Origin: Cannabis sativa
Lineage: Eukaryota; Streptophyta; Magnoliopsida; Rosales; Cannabaceae
Direction of reading: 5' to 3'
Assembly (NCBI RefSeq): GCF_029168945.1
Contig: NW_026870037.1
Coordinates: 620,001 to 684,000 of the forward strand
DNA: 64,000 nt
How positions within the stretch are numbered: position 1 is the first letter of the stretch; each line of letters opens with the position of its first letter. The position numbers and the translations under genes are program-made. Shown here one piece after another: positions 35,109 to 45,448 of the stretch. The notes under the pieces were generated by a model. It had not been told where the DNA came from. It saw only the letters and a list, made by a program, of their open reading frames with translations, and made no database searches.

Positions 35109-36293
35109 TAAAGCTTAGCAGACAAGCATCCTCAAAATACAGACTCTAAAATACTAAGAAATCGAAACCCTCTAGGTTGCACTGCCGCGATATGTACAAT
35201 CATGCCGAGTTCCGCCTCACTGTTCCTCCAGCTTTGCTTTTCCTTTACCTACACAAGGTAGCAAACTGATGAGTCAACAGACTCAGTAAAATATGCAAGA
35301 AATATATAAAAGTACCGCAATGCTGGCTTTATGATTAAGCCGCCCTGAGCTCACTAACCGAGCTCACCAAATGGTTAAGAACGTTCTTAAGGGAAGTACG
35401 ACTACTGTACCAAATGCACTAAAGTACCAACTCCGTACTTGTGTTGGTAGAGCCCTAATTGTACTCCCGGAAATTACTAAGTGTTGTACCACGAACACGA
35501 CGTACCCTGGGTACTCGTGTTGGTAACACCGTAACCACATTAACATACAATACTGTACTAACACTCTAATAATCATTTTATATTCGTGCTAGTAGTATAA
35601 CAATCAAAACAGGCATATACATTCATATATATATATATATTCTTACGCTATCTTACCTCATTCCGTGCTCAAGTGTGCCGGTCAGCCTGAGTGGAAGTGC
35701 AGCTCGACGTTTTACAGGGCCCTTAACTTGAATCTTCTTTGATTCAGGTAGCAACACTACAATTCCAGCAACAAATTCCTTCCCTTGCTGGTTCTTTGGG
35801 GTGCACGAAGGAGAGAGGAAGAGAGAGGTGCAACTTGAGACTTCTAGACTAATTCTTTTCACTAATCCCTTTACTCCTCAAATAAAAATTAATAATACCA
35901 TGATAAAAAGCCAGCCATATATCCCATTAGAAGCCAAAATAAGGGTTTAGGAAAAGAAAAGACCTAATTACCCCTTTAACAAATTAGATTAGTTACCACC
36001 ACTCAAGGGCTAAATGGTCATTTCTAAACCCACTAATTCAACACTTAACAAAACACCCCGAACAAATAACATACATCAAAATATATACAATATGACTCTC
36101 TAAAGGCCCAACGTCGCTGTCCACAGCTTCCGAACACAATCACAGAAAATGAGAAATTACATAAATAGCATAATAAATATATATGAACTCAAATAAATTC
36201 CCATAATTATATTATTATTAATAATAATAAAATCTCATACATAAACCCTAATTATTTAATAATTCAAAGTATTAGTCATATGCGGTCTTTACA
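34948..36293 (-). repeat. 5' LTR of the chromovirus (1346 bp)
   Basis: Same ends and sequence as the 3' LTR, with a longer AT tract near 35073-35105 that accounts for most of the length difference. Most of the substitutions seen between the LTRs are C/T or G/A. Confidence 0.92.
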
Positions 36294-36298
36294 GAAGG

Positions 36299-37667
36299 AG
36301 AAAGAGAAGTCAGCCAAAGATAGGGAGAGAGAAGGCTCAATTTTTTCTGAATCAGAAGTGTAGAAATTTTAAGTGTAAATTTCCTGAAGCCTTCACTATC
36401 TATTTATAGCATTCCACTAGGGTTAGGTTTGAATTATTTGGCATTAAAATAATGAAAAAATCAGTTTAAATTTCCTACAAAAGTGGCTGGCCCTATACAA
36501 GTGGATTTGGGCCTCACTTTTTTGCAATTTTGCAGTTTTATCTTTTCTGCATCTGATTTTCTCAAAAACGCCAATTTTCTAATTCAACCATTTAAATGCC
36601 AATTCTAACTATTTAATAACTATAAATAATTATTAAATAATATTGTTATTTATCATATTTATTAATTGAACAATACAAAGTATCATAATTAACAAATATG
36701 CCCCTATAAACTCTTTCTTTACAATTTCGCCCTTACTTAGTGAAAAATTCACAAATAGACATAGTTTAATTTGAGAATTATAATTGATTAATCAAAACCA
36801 ATTATATGAGTCTTACAAGCAATATTATCTCAACTAGTGCGGGGACCATGGGTCTATATAACCGAGCTTCCAATAAGTAGATCAAGAATTTAGCACTAAA
36901 ATTCACTAACTTATTAATTCTTCGTTGAATCCACGCATAGAACTTAGAATTGCACTCTCAGTATATAGAATGCTCTATATGTTCCACCATATAGACACAT
37001 CATTAGTTATCCATTGTTATAATCCTAATGTGATCAATGATCCTCTATATGAATGATCTACACTGTAAAGGGATTAAATTACCGGTACACCCTACAATGC
37101 ATTTTATCCTTAAAACACTTGACCCCGTATAAATGATATTTCAACTTATGTGAAATGAGTACTCCACAATTTATGTTCGTTTGGTCAAGCTCGAAGGAGA
37201 TCATCCTTTGCTTACTATTTGCCAGATAGAAGCTATAGATTCCATGTTTATGATAGCGCTCCCACTCAATTGCACTACCATGTTCCCAAAATGTACGTAT
37301 CACCCTGACCTAAAAGTAGGCTTAACTAACAAATCAAAGAACACGAATAGCCTTTCAAGATTGAGCCTAATCATATCAGGATTAAGATCATTTGATCTAG
37401 GATCAACTAGGCGATATTGACTTGAATAGATTTTACGGTAAGTTTAATTAAATCTAAGTCAAAGTTCAATATCGGTCCCTTCCGATGCATACTCCATGCA
37501 TCCAACCTGAGCTTTACTTTAACCAATGCTCTGGAAAGAACATAGCATTTCTCCAAATGCAAGTAAACTCTGTTGTAGATTATCATATCAGTAAAACCCT
37601 ATGTCTGATAAATCTAGGAAACTTTATTCACATAGTCATGTTTACTTTCCCATGTGTTGACGGCACA
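36299..37667 (-). repeat. Middle piece of the solo LTR
   Basis: Non-coding LTR sequence between the chromovirus and the CACTA element, with a TATTTATAG core-promoter-like word near 36400. No gene seen; ORFs at 37079-37691 are chance. Confidence 0.6.
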
Positions 37668-37865
37668 CACTACTACAATATGGGCCTTTAGCTTCCCTTT
37701 TTTTAACCCATTTTATAAAAAGGGAAGCTAAAGGGTGTGAGAACACCCACCAGATTCGAAATTGACATTTAGAGGCGGTTTTTTGGTAAAAACCGTAGGT
37801 ATATATATTAGTAAACCCTATCCCGTCGGTTGGAAATTGGGATTTTTTAAGGGTTGTGGGAGACC

Positions 37866-37975
37866 CTATGCCGTCGGTTCCTAGCAAAGAACCGACGGCA
37901 TAGGTGCACACTTTATTGACACGTGTGCACCTATGCCGTCGGTTCTTTGCTAGGAACCGACGCGCATAGGGTCTT
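37866..37975. repeat. Hairpin of subterminal CACTA repeats
   Basis: CCTATGCCGTCGGTTCCTAG is followed by its inverted copies around a spacer GTGCAC-TTTATTGACAC-GTGCAC, giving a stem of about 40 bp. The right subterminal region (42765-42960) holds the same words in alternating orientation. Confidence 0.7.
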
Positions 37976-39172
37976 GCAGTATAACCTCTCGCATCGTCTT
38001 CTTCTTCCTCACTTCTTCTTCTCCGGATATACCCACCACTTCTACAGCAGAGAAAACCCACGAAAACCCTCGCCAACCACCTCTAAAAACCCACATATCT
38101 CACTCATTTCTTCACCATTTCACCTCATTTTTGTCTTAAAAGTTTCTATTTTCAATATCTAATCCCATACACTAAAAAAGTTTTGTTTTTTCACCCATTT
38201 ACACTGTACCCGAACCTATTTTAAAAAAAAGTGGTGGTTTAACTCCGACCACCGCTTTTAGCGGAGAAATCGTTCAATCTCAACGTTCATTAAGGTATAA
38301 ATATGATTTCTGTTCATTTTATTAATGTACATTGGTATTATTTCATTTTTGTAAATTTTTTTTAGGATTTTTTCATTTTATTGATATTATATTGTGTGTG
38401 CTATAGGTGGCCGGATTTTTGGTCGCAATTTGTCGCCGGATTGCGTTTATAAGGTAAATATTTATTTACTTGATATATAATATATATGTGTATATTTTGT
38501 ATTTTATTATTGAATATGTGTTTATATATATGTTGTGTGTATATATATTGTGTATATACTATTTGTGTATTTTGTGTATTTGTATTGTATATATATTTGT
38601 TGTGAATGAGAATGAGAGGTAGTAGGAATTTAATTAGTTTAGAGTTAAAGTTTTTAAAATAATGGTAGTGTGATATTTAGTTGATTATACATGTATATAT
38701 ATGTATATGTTATTTTTAAAAAAAATATGGAAATTAGTAACTAGTAACTTGCTACTTTGTTTAATAACTAGTAAGTAATTTAATAATTAAAATTTTAATT
38801 TGGTTGTATATTGCATTATGTTATAGGTTGTGTGCTAATATTTGAGAGTCGATCGACATATTTCGGTGTTGAGAGTCAATGTATGCTTAGTTGAGTTTGA
38901 ATATCTTAAATATTCATCCGTAGTGAAGTAGGTTCTGCGAATACATGTACTGCGGTCGGATTGGTGGATAAATTTTGTATTGTTTATGTTAGTTTCTTTG
39001 TTCTGTATTGTTATATTTGTTCTGTTTGTTACTTTAGGCACTTTTAAAAATTTTGGGAACGTCCAATTACAGCCGTTATGCTGCCAAAATTTCGGTAGAA
39101 TTTGGATCAAATTTCGGTAGAATTTAGTGTTATTAGTAGCATGATATTCAATTTTGTTTGTTAATGGTGTAG

Positions 39173-42100
39173 ATATGGCCAACTCGAGTTCGGGATCTGA
39201 TTCAGACCCAGAGGCAGAGTGTCCAACCACAATACCTACACGAGGGCCGACGCAAATGAATGAAATATCCAAACTAATGGATCAGGGCAAAAGAGTGGCC
39301 CTCGAAGTTAATGATAAAGGTCAATACTGTGGAAAAAGCTACGCGAAGCTCGTATCCACTCTGGGAGTCAGATGTCGGCAGACAATAGGGTTGGCTTATA
39401 AAAATTGGAAAGAAGTCAACCAGACTCTGAAAAATCAAGTTTGGAAAGACATTCAGGTAAGCTATTATTTGTTAGAATTTTGATTTGTTTTTCTATTACT
39501 CCAAATGTTGACTCTAACCGTGTTTGTTTTCCTTCAAAATAGACGGGGTTCATTGTGCCGGACACCTTCAAACATGATTGTCTCATCCTAGTCTGAAGTT
39601 AATGAAAGACTTCAAGAATAGGATGACAAAAGACATCATAATGCCCGCGTTGAAAGAGAATGATCTGGGACGACTGGCACAAGTCCCTGAAAAGCACCCG
39701 GAGATCGACGCTGCTGATTGGTGCAAATTTGTTGAAAGTAGACTAACTCCTGAATTTCTGGTACGCTAATTATATTAACACTAAGATAAACTCTTAAATA
39801 CAAGTACATGTATCTAATGTATTTTTTTGGCATTGTAGGAATTGAGTAAGGTGCAACGTGAACGTTCCTCAAAAATTCAATCCGTACATCGAAGTGGTCG
39901 GAGTGGGATGGTGAACGTACGGAAGCCGTGGTAAGTAATACTAGAAATTTAATGTGCTATAATGTGCTATACAATTTAATTGGTACTCATTTCATTGTTA
40001 TAACGTTATGTAGAAAAAGGACCTCGAAGTTGCAGATCCTCCCCGCCACCGTGTTTGGATTAAATCTCGCACCAAGAGTAGAAAACTTGTCACTGATTAC
40101 GACAAGGAAATTGCCGAGAAGATAGTAAGTATATATTAATTCATATACTAATTGCTTGAATATATAATTCAATTAGAGTTAGTGTATATAATTCATATAC
40201 TAATTGCTTGAATATATGCGTGCATTAGGCTCAATTAGAGGAGAAGCTTAGTCGTGACAAATTCGTGTCCAGGGCCAAAACGATATCCTCACGCAGCGCT
40301 CGGGACACCGCAGCATCCTGGACGTGTCGTGGCCGCTCGGGTATGCTATTACTTCAAATGTTATTTATTTAGTTACACAAATGAAATCGTTGCTAATTTG
40401 CATTTTATGATTTGTAGGTTCACGACTGGGGCATCTCAACTGCTCTACAGAAGAAAAGGGAAGTGTCTACGATGTTGTGGCTCGGCAAGCGAAGGAGATT
40501 GAACAATTAAAAGCCGAAGTCCAATCCCTTAAGCGACAGAGGAACGCCGCCGAACAAGAGGAAGAAGGAGAGGTGGCCGGTGAGGCGTATGTTCCACAAC
40601 CATACGCTCCTCAGATGAGGTACAACCACAAATTTATGCTGAGGAGTTCATTTCCCTCAACGACCAAGGTATCCTATACAATTTTGATGACCAAGCGGCC
40701 CTTACTCAGCAAGTACATCTCTGCTCTGACAACATCGACAATATTGTGGCCCGAGGGTATTTGTACGAGCATGTGGGTGTGATCAAAGTTCACTGCCAGG
40801 ATTACGATGATTCACATGCTCGGATCATGGTTACGGAAATCCTGCAAGAGGACGCCGAAATCCCATCCCACTTGAAGAGTTCGGATATGTTAGGGACGTG
40901 TACCGTATGTTCCTTCCTTGGCCTAAACACTTAATTTTAACAACCGAGGTAACTTCTCAACTGAAATTAATTATTAATGATTAGTGGAGTTTGAATATCT
41001 TAAATATTCATCCGTAGTGTAGTAGGTTCTGCGAATATATGTGCTGCGGTGGGATGGATGAACAAACTACTGTTGTATATGTGTTATTTGTCGTTATACG
41101 GTACAACATGTTCTAAATTTTTGGGATCATTCAATTACAACCGTTATGCTGCCGAAATTTCGGTAGAAATTAGATAAAATTTGATATATATATTATGTTC
41201 TGTTTTGTTTAGTGGTCCACTCGCTCAACCGCCCTCAAGACGTGATGCGTCAAAGGGGAAAGCTCCGATGCTTTCTCCAGAAAGCCGTGGTGCACGGGAA
41301 GATGAGTTGTTCACGGAAGAGAAGATGGCGTTGATCCCTAATTCGCTGAAATGGATGATTCATGAATTCCTAAGGCTCAAAGATAAACGTGATATAATCA
41401 CAATTTCGTCCCCCGAGGATTCATTGCACCGCGTACCCAGATCATTTTATCTGGAGAGGATTTGCAGCAGGTTGCTACGTGTAACTACATCGGCAACCAT
41501 GGAATGCTGTTTGGAATGATGTATACTCTTCTTTAATCTAATTAACCTTATATCAAATTATAGTTAAATTATTATAAGGCACTAACACTTTTTTTTGGCA
41601 GGCACATATGGGAGAGCATCAACGGTCCGAGAAAAATTTTCAAGTTTTACGACCCGCAGCTTCTCACAAAGGTGCATGGGATCGCCGATGAAGAACGAGT
41701 CGCCTTTTCGACGATGCGGCAAGACGATTGGCTAATTGGTTATCATTAATGAACAACAACCACCAAATGTTCTTTATTCCTTGGAATATCGGGTAAACTT
41801 TATTAAATTCTTTAGTGCTAATTGTTCATTTCTATATTATGTCTTCAAATTATTTTTATACTATCTTACTTATATTCCAATATAATTTTCTAGGATGCAT
41901 TGGACGCTAAAGTGGTGGTTGCGCCAAAGAAAATTATCCATTTAAACCCTCTAAAAGGCCGCCCAATTCCCGAAGAAATAGAACAAATGATCTAAGGTAA
42001 TTATTTAATGACTTCTTATGTAACGAATTTAAATTAACTAACGAATTGAAATGCTAATATAATTTTTCCAAACAGGCATTCATGTATATAGGGGACGCAC

Positions 42101-42450
42101 ATCAGTATCTTGGCCCGTGGCAAGGAATTGCACAAGCAAACTGTCCAAGACAACCTAAAAGCCAAGAATGCGGTTTTTATGTTTTGAAATATATGACTGA
42201 CATCGTCGCACGTGCCAACCCCAACCGTTACATAGAAGATCAAAAAGCTGTAAGTTTTAATTATTGATCATAGTATATAAATTTTATAATAACAAATATA
42301 TAATATACATATACATAAACTAATATAAATTTTTAATTTTTTTAACGAGTTGGGGGTAAGAAGCAATACGATCCAAAAACGTAAATTTTACCACTACAGC
42401 GAAAGTGGATCGAACAATTGATGGCGGTGATTCACGGTGACGATTGAGGT
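39173..42450 (+). pseudogene. CACTA internal gene: Transposase_24-like region plus Ulp1-type protease C-terminus, broken
   Basis: Exons read from ATG 39175: 39175-39456 (SDSDPEAE, NDKGQYCGKSYAKLVSTLG, LAYKNWKEV), then from 39543 with a frameshift after FKHD near 39575, then LMKDFKNRMTKDI (to 39760), 39839-39930, 40014-40124, from 40229, from about 40419 (coiled-coil-like IEQLKAEVQSLKRQ), and further pieces. The C-terminal exons resemble a C48 (Ulp1) cysteine protease: HWTL near 41893 with a frame change right after it, HLNPLKGRPIPEE, and the Cys box CPRQPKSQECGFYVLKYM near 42140-42195. Ulp1-like domains are known passengers of plant CACTA and MULE elements. Frameshifts make it a pseudogene; exon boundaries after 40230 are approximate. 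Confidence 0.65.
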
Positions 42451-43174
42451 TCAAAGGTCGAAGAATTTTTCTTCATTATGTAATTTTTATAGATTAACTT
42501 GTAATTAGATTTATTAACTTATTAATATTTTTAACTAATTTTACATGTTTGTGTAATATTTAATTATTTTTATGAAATCAAATTATGTTTTTACCCAAAT
42601 TTAATTACTATTATAATTAAATTAAATAAATATGTAATTTAAAATTTAAATAAATATGTAATTTAAATTAAATAAATATGTATATAAATTAATAAATATA
42701 AAATTAAAATAATATAATTAAATTAAAAAAAAAATCGAAAAACTGAAATTCGCGAGACCCTTTACCGTCGGTTGCTACGCCCCCTATGGCGTCGGTTTTT
42801 TGATAGGAACCGACGCCATAGGGACCCCTATGGCGTCGGTTCCTAGCTAAAAACCGACGCCATAGGGGTATATATGGCGTCGGTTCAAATAAACCCTTTA
42901 GCGTCGCCCTGATAGGCGTCGGTAGCGAATTTCGCGAAAACCGACGCCTAAAGGGCTTAAAAACCGCCTCTAAAGGGTGTTTTTGTAGTAGTGACAATAA
43001 CCAGGATCAAGTATGTGAAAAGGGTTTCAGATGAATTCATACATTATGTACATATAATCATGAAATAAATCATGTGAACCATGCAACATTAAATGTTATT
43101 TCTGATCTATATTAATAAGTAAATTTGATTATATTGAAATGAGTTTTATTTAGGGCATAAAACCCAACAAATAC

Positions 43175-43720
43175 ATCATAAGGAAAAACAACCCACACTT
43201 GTAGAAGTATGTCATGACCAACAAGGATCAGACAGCCACCCAGCCAGACAATAATCAGAATAAGTTAATGCCTCCACCTGTGGACGAGCATTTGAAAATG
43301 TCTGAGTATAGATCTCTAACCTTTGATCCTTTCAATATAAGTATGATCAAGATCAGAACCTAGATCTTCTTCAATTGTTTAAATTCTACACAATCTTCCA
43401 CAAAGGTTTGAGTATTGACTTTTGTGTGGGCGATTCTTTAATTCATTATAGGGTTTGAAAATATGGAGGAGAGAAGAAGAGGATTTCCAATATTAGGCTC
43501 TTTTCTATTTTCTATTTTTGTCTCATAAAGAGAGACAATTATGTTATCAGAATAGGTTAGAAGTAAAAGTATCTTATTCTATTTATAGGATTGCTTCTAG
43601 GGTTAGGTTTAGAATTAAATAGAATTAAAAAAAAGGATAAAATTGGCTTTATTAATCCTCAAGTGCTCGAGCCTAGCGTGGGCCCTACAGGATTTCAATT
43701 TTGCCATTTTATTTAAGGTA
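43175..43720. repeat. Continuation of Tat-like gag, then a diverged LTR fragment
   Basis: 43175-43330 continues the gag reading cut by the solo LTR (YII-KNN and a DEHLKMSEYRSL stretch). From about 43330 to 43720 the sequence resembles the solo LTR: it shares TATTTATAG, ATT, then CTAGGGTTAGGTTT and similar purine-rich leader words, but is diverged and truncated. No gene. Confidence 0.5.
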
Positions 43721-44193
43721 AATACCATTTTGGACCTTGTATTTTATAAAAGTTACCAATTGGACTCTTTGTTTTGTTAAATGATAAAATGGACCCTGTA
43801 TTTTCTAAAATTGTACAAAAAAAATTGATTTTTTTGTCAAAATTGCACCATATATCATACAAATATAAATATATAACATTGTAAAAAATAACATACAAAA
43901 ATATGTACACATTAAAAATACCATTGTATTGTGAATACATATATCAAATTATAACATAAAAGATTAAAAATTTATTGTCTACTTTCTTTCTAAATAATTT
44001 TTCTATAAATTAATTTTATAGTGATATATGCATATAGATTCATTAAATTATTTTATAAAAATAAAAAAATTAATAAGATTAACATATCAATCTGTTTTAA
44101 AATATAAAAATAAAATATTGTTTATAAATTATATTAACCTCAATACAATATTACAATTAGTCAAATGCAATAATACAAGTATTATGAAAGAGA

Positions 44194-44199
<6 letters not shown>
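43721..44199. other. AT-rich spacer, no gene seen
   Basis: Contains a short segment alternating TTGGAC and GGACC words (43720-43810) that looks like one arm of a decayed MITE; the partner arm was not found. Confidence 0.35.

Positions 44200-44280
<81 letters not shown>
44200..44280. repeat. GA microsatellite, about 40 units
   Basis: Uninterrupted (GA)n of 81 bp. Reading frames across it give Ser-Leu runs and are not coding. Confidence 0.95.
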
Positions 44281-44283
<3 letters not shown>

Positions 44284-45005
44284 CTGATTGAGATTGAGTG
44301 GAGGTCGACGTTGGGTGAACACTGGAGTTGGGTGGTGCGGAAGTGTGGATGCCAGTTTGGGAGATGGGTTTTTTTTTCTTTGTATTTTTAGAGAGAATGA
44401 ATTGGAGAAAGCGAAATAAGAAGATGAAAATGAAAAAATTTCAATAAATAAAAACAAATCTTGTTCTCGGGTCGTTAATGGCTGCTCTCTCCTCTTCCTC
44501 TTCTTTTTTTTTGTGGTCTCGAGGCTGAGGTCGTTAATGGCTACTCCCTCCTCTTCATCTTCTTCTTGTTCGTGGTCATGGAGTCGAGGTCGTTAATTGA
44601 GGTTTTTCAGATGACAAAAAAGAAAAGGGAAGAGAATGGATCGGGGAAGAAGGGATTGGGGCTTTAAATGCAAAACTATTAGGGGCGACCATTAGAGGCG
44701 ACGCCAGGACATTAGGAGTGACTTTTGTCGCCCCTAATAGTATAAGCAGGGAAATTCCCGCCCTTGGCCGATGGATAATTTTTAATTTATCAGGAGCAAC
44801 TTTTATCCCCCCCTAATAGTAACTTGTCGCATCTAATACGTACTTTTAGGAGTGTCATTTGTCGCCTTTAATGTTGTACCGATTAAAAAAAAATTAAGTT
44901 TTTTAGGGGCGATACTCTTTTGTCACCCCTAATACTTATACTATTAGGGGTGACTTTTTATTGCCATTTAATGTGTCGCCTGTAATATCTGAAATTGTTG
45001 TAGGG
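44281..45005. mobile_element. CACTA-type end fragment with GGGGCGAC repeats
   Basis: The minus-strand terminus near 45004 reads CCTACAACAATTTC, followed by several copies of TTAGGGGCGAC or its complement (44690-44990). This resembles a CACTA subterminal region next to a diverged terminus. A purine-rich, leader-like region (44281-44640) follows and leads into the GA microsatellite. No opposite end and no transposase were found. Confidence 0.45.
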
Positions 45006-45448
45006 AAAGTGAAAGAAGCTAGCATGCATGTTGAATATTTATATATTTCATTCACAAGATCATCATGCGTTAATATTCTACAACACAAATTACAATCCAC
45101 ATAATGTTTGATAACGTTTATATTCTTGTGTATATATATGAAGTTATTATGAACATTATCTCCTTTAAATGACCACTCATACACGTACAACCAAGAAGGT
45201 AATAAATAATAAAAGTAACAAAAGATTACAAACAGTACATCTCACGAAAATAAATTAAACAAATTATTAATTAAAACCCTATGCTCTATCTAAAACTCAC
45301 CAAAAGCATATTTCTTAATAAGTTGCACACTTGATTTTTTCTTCTAGTGTGAGTAATTATTTTTCACACTTCATCATTATTATGACTTCACTTAGTATTA
45401 TATTACTTCCATAGTATAATACAAAGTGAGAATTAATTAATCAAAACC

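Larger units (their letters stand above)
29565..36293 (-). mobile_element. Tekay-like chromovirus (Ty3/gypsy LTR retrotransposon), defective
   Basis: Complete LTR-internal-LTR structure with 5-bp TSD GAAGG at 29560-29564 and 36294-36298. Coding runs on the minus strand in the order gag, RT, RNase H, integrase, chromodomain. The LTRs are nearly identical: by eye about a dozen substitutions in 1.33 kb, plus an AT-microsatellite length difference, implying a fairly recent insertion. The internal region is nevertheless damaged: stops at 34597, 33592 and 32108, loss of the protease and start of RT, and a deletion near 33000. Either it was copied in trans, or damage came fast. Confidence 0.92.
37668..42993. 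mobile_element. Non-autonomous CACTA (En/Spm) element carrying a Ulp1-like gene
   Basis: Ends CACTACTACAA (37668) and TTGTAGTAGTG (to 42993), with 3-bp TSD ACA at 37665-37667 and 42994-42996. Subterminal regions (37790-37980 and 42760-42965) hold many copies of ACCGACGCCATAGG and its complement, which is the layout expected for TNP-binding sites. The interior gives a multi-exon gene with a Transposase_24-like N-terminal part and a Ulp1-like C-terminal part. No TNP2 DDE transposase is present, so it must depend on another element. Confidence 0.87.
29212..43169 (-). mobile_element. Solo LTR (about 1.9 kb) split by two later insertions
   Basis: The 5-bp repeat AATAC at 29207-29211 and 43170-43174 bounds sequence running TGTTGGAAATTA to CCCAACA. 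Removing the chromovirus (29565-36298, counting one TSD copy) and the CACTA element leaves about 1.9 kb with no ORF, so it is a solo LTR. Read from the minus strand it starts TGTTGGGTTTTATGCCC. Pieces: 29212-29564, 36299-37667 and 42997-43169. It inserted into the gag of the Tat-like element, where the reading KREIEY breaks off. Related copies are at 43330-43720 and 59165-59406. Confidence 0.8.

Noticed and set aside
44182..44457. 91-codon ORF rich in Ser-Leu
   Set aside because: Translation of the GA microsatellite; low complexity.
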